DNA of 64,000 bases from Candidatus Salinicoccus stercoripullorum (GTDB lineage Bacteria; Bacillota; Bacilli; Staphylococcales; Salinicoccaceae): positions 17,418 through 81,417 of the forward strand of contig DXHR01000001.1 in the NCBI GenBank assembly GCA_019113295.1, written 5' to 3'. The notes under the pieces were generated by a model that saw only the letters and a program-made list of their open reading frames with translations, searched no databases and was not told where the DNA came from. The first letter of the stretch is position 1. Every line of letters begins with the position of its first letter. The translations under genes and the position numbers were made by a program. Below, in pieces: positions 61,593-64,000 of the stretch.

Positions 61593-62954
61593 ATGACTGC
61601 AGTATCCAAGAATGAATATTATACGAAAACAGTGACGGACTATACGCATGAAGGCATGGGAGTGGTCAAAGTGGACCACTATCCGATTTTCGTGCCCGAC
61701 GTACTTGTCGGAGAGGAGATCGAAGTCAAAGTCATAAAGGCCAATAAGAAATTCGGATTCGGCAAGCTCACGAGAGTGATCAAACCATCCGCAAACCGGA
61801 TAGCGCCGCCGTGCCCATACTACTATCAGTGCGGCGGGTGTCAGATACAGACTCTGGACTACGCCGAGCAGCTCGCCTTCAAAAAAGGCACGATGGACAA
61901 GAGCATCAACCGCATGGCCAGGCTGGATAGGGAAATCAGCCCCGCCGTCGGCATGGACGAACCGATGTACTACCGCAACAAGTCCCAGATTCCGGTGAAA
62001 TTCAACAATGGCAGAGTGGAGATGGGGTTCTATAAGCCGCGTAGCCACGATATCGTCGACATTGAACACTGCCTGATCCAAAAGGAAATCCATAACGATC
62101 TGATGGTATTCATAAAAGAACTGCTCAACAAAGAGAAAGTGTCCGTATATGATGAAGCCATGCATCAGGGGCTGCTGCGCCACGTCATCATCCGTTCCAA
62201 CAGTGATGATTCGGAAGTGCAGATTGCATTCGTCACCAACGGCAAGAAAAATATCTTCAACGACATCAATAAAGCGATCACCGAGACATTCCCGATGGTC
62301 ACAAGCATCGTCCAGAACATTAATCCGGACAGGACGAATGTAATATTCGGTGACAGGACAAATATCCTCTACGGAGAAGACTACATCACAGATACACTGC
62401 TCGGGAAGAAATTCCGGATCAGGGCGAGATCCTTCTATCAGGTGAACCATGAACAGACGGAGAAACTTTATCGGAAAGCACTGGAAGCAGCCGACCTGAA
62501 AGGCGACGAGATAATCATCGATACGTATTGCGGCATTGGAACAATCGGCCTGAGTGCTTCAGAACATGCAGGAAAAATCATCGGCATCGAAGTCGTTGAT
62601 TCCGCAGTGGAAGATGCGCGGGAAAATGCCAGGTTGAATGGCGTGGAAAATGCCGAGTTCCATCGTGGCAAGTCGGAGGAAGTGATGAAGAAACTCGTCA
62701 AAGAGGGTGTGAAACCCGATATCGTCTTCGTCGACCCGCCAAGGAAAGGGTGCCATCCTGAATTCCTTGAAGCACTTGCCGAAGTCAAACCGGATAAGAT
62801 CATCTATGTATCCTGCAATCCGAGTACACTGCAGCGCGACTTGAAATATATGAACGAGCAAGGGTATGACATCAGTCCGGTCACCCCTGTCGACATGTTC
62901 CCGCAGACAAATCATGTGGAGGGCGTGGCGTTGCTCCAAAGAAAAACCATATAG
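61593..62954 (+). CDS. rlmCD: 23S rRNA (uracil-C5)-methyltransferase RlmCD
   Basis: A 453-residue RumA/TrmA-family enzyme that uses SAM to methylate uridines of 23S rRNA. Order: N-terminal TRAM domain (VEIEVKVIKANKKFGFGKL-like, residues 15-65), the four-Cys iron-sulfur site CPYYYQCGGCQIQ near 75, SAM motif IIDTYCGIGTIGLSASEHAG near 308, FVDPPRKGCHPEFL and the catalytic Cys in YVSCNPSTLQRDL near 403. ATG at 61593 is preferred to 61587 on RBS spacing (GAGGG). Bacillus RlmCD methylates U747 and U1939. Confidence 0.93.
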   Translation: MTAVSKNEYYTKTVTDYTHEGMGVVKVDHYPIFVPDVLVGEEIEVKVIKANKKFGFGKLTRVIKPSANRIAPPCPYYYQCGGCQIQTLDYAEQLAFKKGTMDKSINRMARLDREISPAVGMDEPMYYRNKSQIPVKFNNGRVEMGFYKPRSHDIVDIEHCLIQKEIHNDLMVFIKELLNKEKVSVYDEAMHQGLLRHVIIRSNSDDSEVQIAFVTNGKKNIFNDINKAITETFPMVTSIVQNINPDRTNVIFGDRTNILYGEDYITDTLLGKKFRIRARSFYQVNHEQTEKLYRKALEAADLKGDEIIIDTYCGIGTIGLSASEHAGKIIGIEVVDSAVEDARENARLNGVENAEFHRGKSEEVMKKLVKEGVKPDIVFVDPPRKGCHPEFLEALAEVKPDKIIYVSCNPSTLQRDLKYMNEQGYDISPVTPVDMFPQTNHVEGVALLQRKTI

Positions 62955-63074
62955 AAATCCTTAGTTTTAAACACTTTCACAAGCCTTCCGTGTTTGTAGT
63001 AGAAGGTGAAAAAAGGGGAATAAAGTACTGGAAAACTACATTACTGTTTCGACGGTAACTGATCCGGGATGTAA

Positions 63075-63154
63075 GCACAAAATGATAAAGGGACAACAGA
63101 AAACCCGAATAAGGGACAGTGAATGAAAACCGTCCATTATCCGGGTTTTTGTGC
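63075..63154 (+). terminator. long nested hairpin, probable terminator of rlmCD
   Basis: Outer arms GCACAAAA (63075-63082) and TTTTGTGC (63147-63154) enclose inner arms 63101-63117 and 63132-63148 (15 of 17 paired, containing AAACCCG and CGGGTTT), followed by T's. Inner and outer stems share the T-run, so they may be alternative structures. Confidence 0.6.
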
Positions 63155-63361
63155 CTGATTGGAAATATTTTCATAAGACAAATGATTGCGGAAAATCAGA
63201 CGAAATTCCACTTATCAGGTCCGCAGGAGACAGTATGTCAGCATCAGCAAATGGAGACCGGCATCGACAGCGTTTCATAAAGAACTGCCGTACTTGGAGT
63301 GACAAGGCGTCATAACGATTTTTTTCAGTCTCAAAAGTGGTGGAAATATGACTCTGTCATC
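63155..63361. other. intergenic stretch without recognised gene
   Basis: Together with 62955-63074 this gap of about 400 bases holds no frame with a convincing RBS. A minus-strand frame at 62977-63174 (65 codons) reads as shadow of the hairpin region. A T-run at 63319-63326 could end transcription. A decayed mobile element cannot be excluded. Confidence 0.35.
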
Positions 63362-63832
63362 TTAAGAGGACAGGGTTCGATAACTTTCTGCATCTGTTTC
63401 GGCAGGTAGTACTGCTTTGTTTATAATCGGTGAAGATAATATTAGTGATACATTCAAATGTGCGTGCTGTGATAAACGGTCCACTAGATTTTCCAGATCC
63501 TTTTTAGAAACGACTTCCACTTTTACCATATAGCTCATCGCTCCTGTTACTTTATGGCATTCTGTAATATCCGGTTCATTTTCAAGCATATCCAAGAAAC
63601 CGGTGCATGACAGTTTGATATTACATATCTGAATGAAGGCACTTATGTTCTTCCCGAGAGCCTCTGATGATATACGCGCGGTAAAGCCTTCAATCACGCC
63701 GTTATCTTCAAGCTTTCGTATCCTCTCATTCACACTTGGACGACTCAGGTTGAGTTGCTTTGAAAGTTCTATAATAGTCATGCGGCCATCTTCCTGCAAT
63801 AATTCTAAAATTCTACGATCGATACCATCCAT
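63362..63832 (-). CDS. Lrp/AsnC-family transcriptional regulator
   Basis: A 156-residue regulator. The N-terminal winged helix is DGIDRRILELLQEDGRMTII and LSRPSVNERIRKLEDNGVIEG; the C-terminal RAM (ACT-like) ligand domain covers residues 65-140 (CHKVTGAMSYMVKVEV). RBS GGAGGG precedes the ATG. A perfect 18-base palindrome about 30 bases upstream is a likely operator. Regulators of this class sense amino acids; the target is probably itself and the divergent gene that starts beyond the window edge. Confidence 0.9.
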   Translation of the reverse strand: MDGIDRRILELLQEDGRMTIIELSKQLNLSRPSVNERIRKLEDNGVIEGFTARISSEALGKNISAFIQICNIKLSCTGFLDMLENEPDITECHKVTGAMSYMVKVEVVSKKDLENLVDRLSQHAHLNVSLILSSPIINKAVLPAETDAESYRTLSS

Positions 63833-63862
63833 TTTATCCCTCCTTTACATTAAGAATATGAT

Positions 63863-63880
63863 TGTATATTTAAATATACA
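63863..63880. promoter_or_regulatory. perfect palindrome, likely Lrp-type operator
   Basis: TGTATATTTAAATATACA is a perfect 18-base palindrome 31-48 bases upstream of the regulator start and 60 bases before the divergent -10. Confidence 0.6.
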
Positions 63881-63939
63881 AAAAAGCAAATTAAACACAT
63901 TTATACATTCAGAAGAATATATAAAACTTGAATTTCATT

Positions 63940-63948
63940 TGCTATAAT
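63940..63948 (+). promoter_or_regulatory. extended -10 promoter for a gene beyond the window
   Basis: TGCTATAAT is a consensus extended -10. AAAGGAG follows at 63967-63973, but no start codon is seen at a proper distance before the window ends, so the gene cannot be described. Confidence 0.55.
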
Positions 63949-64000
63949 TAGTAGCGCTGGTTTTGGAAAGGAGACAGTTAATAAAACAGTATTATTATAA

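Noticed and set aside
61488..62450. Minus-strand frame of 320 codons within rlmCD
   Set aside because: Antisense to a clear RlmCD with all motifs; no RBS.
62977..63174. Minus-strand frame of 65 codons as a transposase remnant
   Set aside because: It runs through the hairpin region, has no RBS and no transposase motif that I can recognise.

Overview
The window looks like chromosome of a Staphylococcaceae bacterium with a fairly high GC content for that family. The best evidence is the gene order pcrB-pcrA-ligA-camS, putP, gatCAB, dagK, rlmCD at 45.5-63 kb, which is the staphylococcal order. Ribosome-binding sites are strong GGAGG types and many promoters carry an extended -10 (TGnTATAAT). A Salinicoccus- or Jeotgalicoccus-like genus is my inference, not something the sequence proves. 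I found no rRNA, tRNA, complete insertion sequence, prophage or CRISPR array.

Region 0-10.3 kb is a 5-oxoproline (pyroglutamate) and amide-nitrogen neighbourhood. An M20 N-carbamoyl-amino-acid hydrolase faces a seven-gene operon: pxpB, pxpC, a biotin carboxyl carrier protein, a biotin carboxylase, pxpA, an NRAMP-fold transporter without the metal motifs, and a YcsI/D-glutamate-cyclase-like protein. An oligopeptide-type binding lipoprotein and pyroglutamyl peptidase (Pcp) follow. PxpB and PxpC resemble the two halves of the urea-carboxylase carboxyltransferase, so together with the two biotin genes they could form a split biotin-dependent carboxylase.

Region 10.3-29 kb holds amino-sugar genes (nagB, then nagA facing a nagE-type PTS with a perfect cre site), a YhaQP-like ABC exporter, an MsbA-like exporter, VanZ, a siderophore-type binding lipoprotein, an M23-type protein, AlkA, CapA, a thiamine-binding protein, an acetaldehyde dehydrogenase with its DUF779 partner, an Fe-ADH and a GNAT protein.

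Region 28.5-36.8 kb is the most accessory part. A PlcR/Rgg-like (RRNPP) regulator faces a gene for a 58-residue secreted peptide, a candidate quorum-sensing pair. Beyond it lie a MutT protein followed in the same frame by a decayed opine-dehydrogenase 3' end, a 170-bp palindromic repeat, a Zur-controlled zinc lipoprotein, rpmG and a FolD paralogue without the usual catalytic lysine.

Region 36.9-45.4 kb contains pyrophosphatase, an NAD-salvage cluster (pncA, MFS transporter, pncB, nadE), purB and a VanY-type peptidase. Region 45.5-63 kb is the conserved replication-repair and transamidosome block; the window ends with an Lrp-type regulator.

Two arrays of a 41-42-bp dyad repeat (11.25-11.6 kb and 56.75-57.2 kb) both sit in long gaps between convergent genes and appear to belong to one uncharacterised repeat family.
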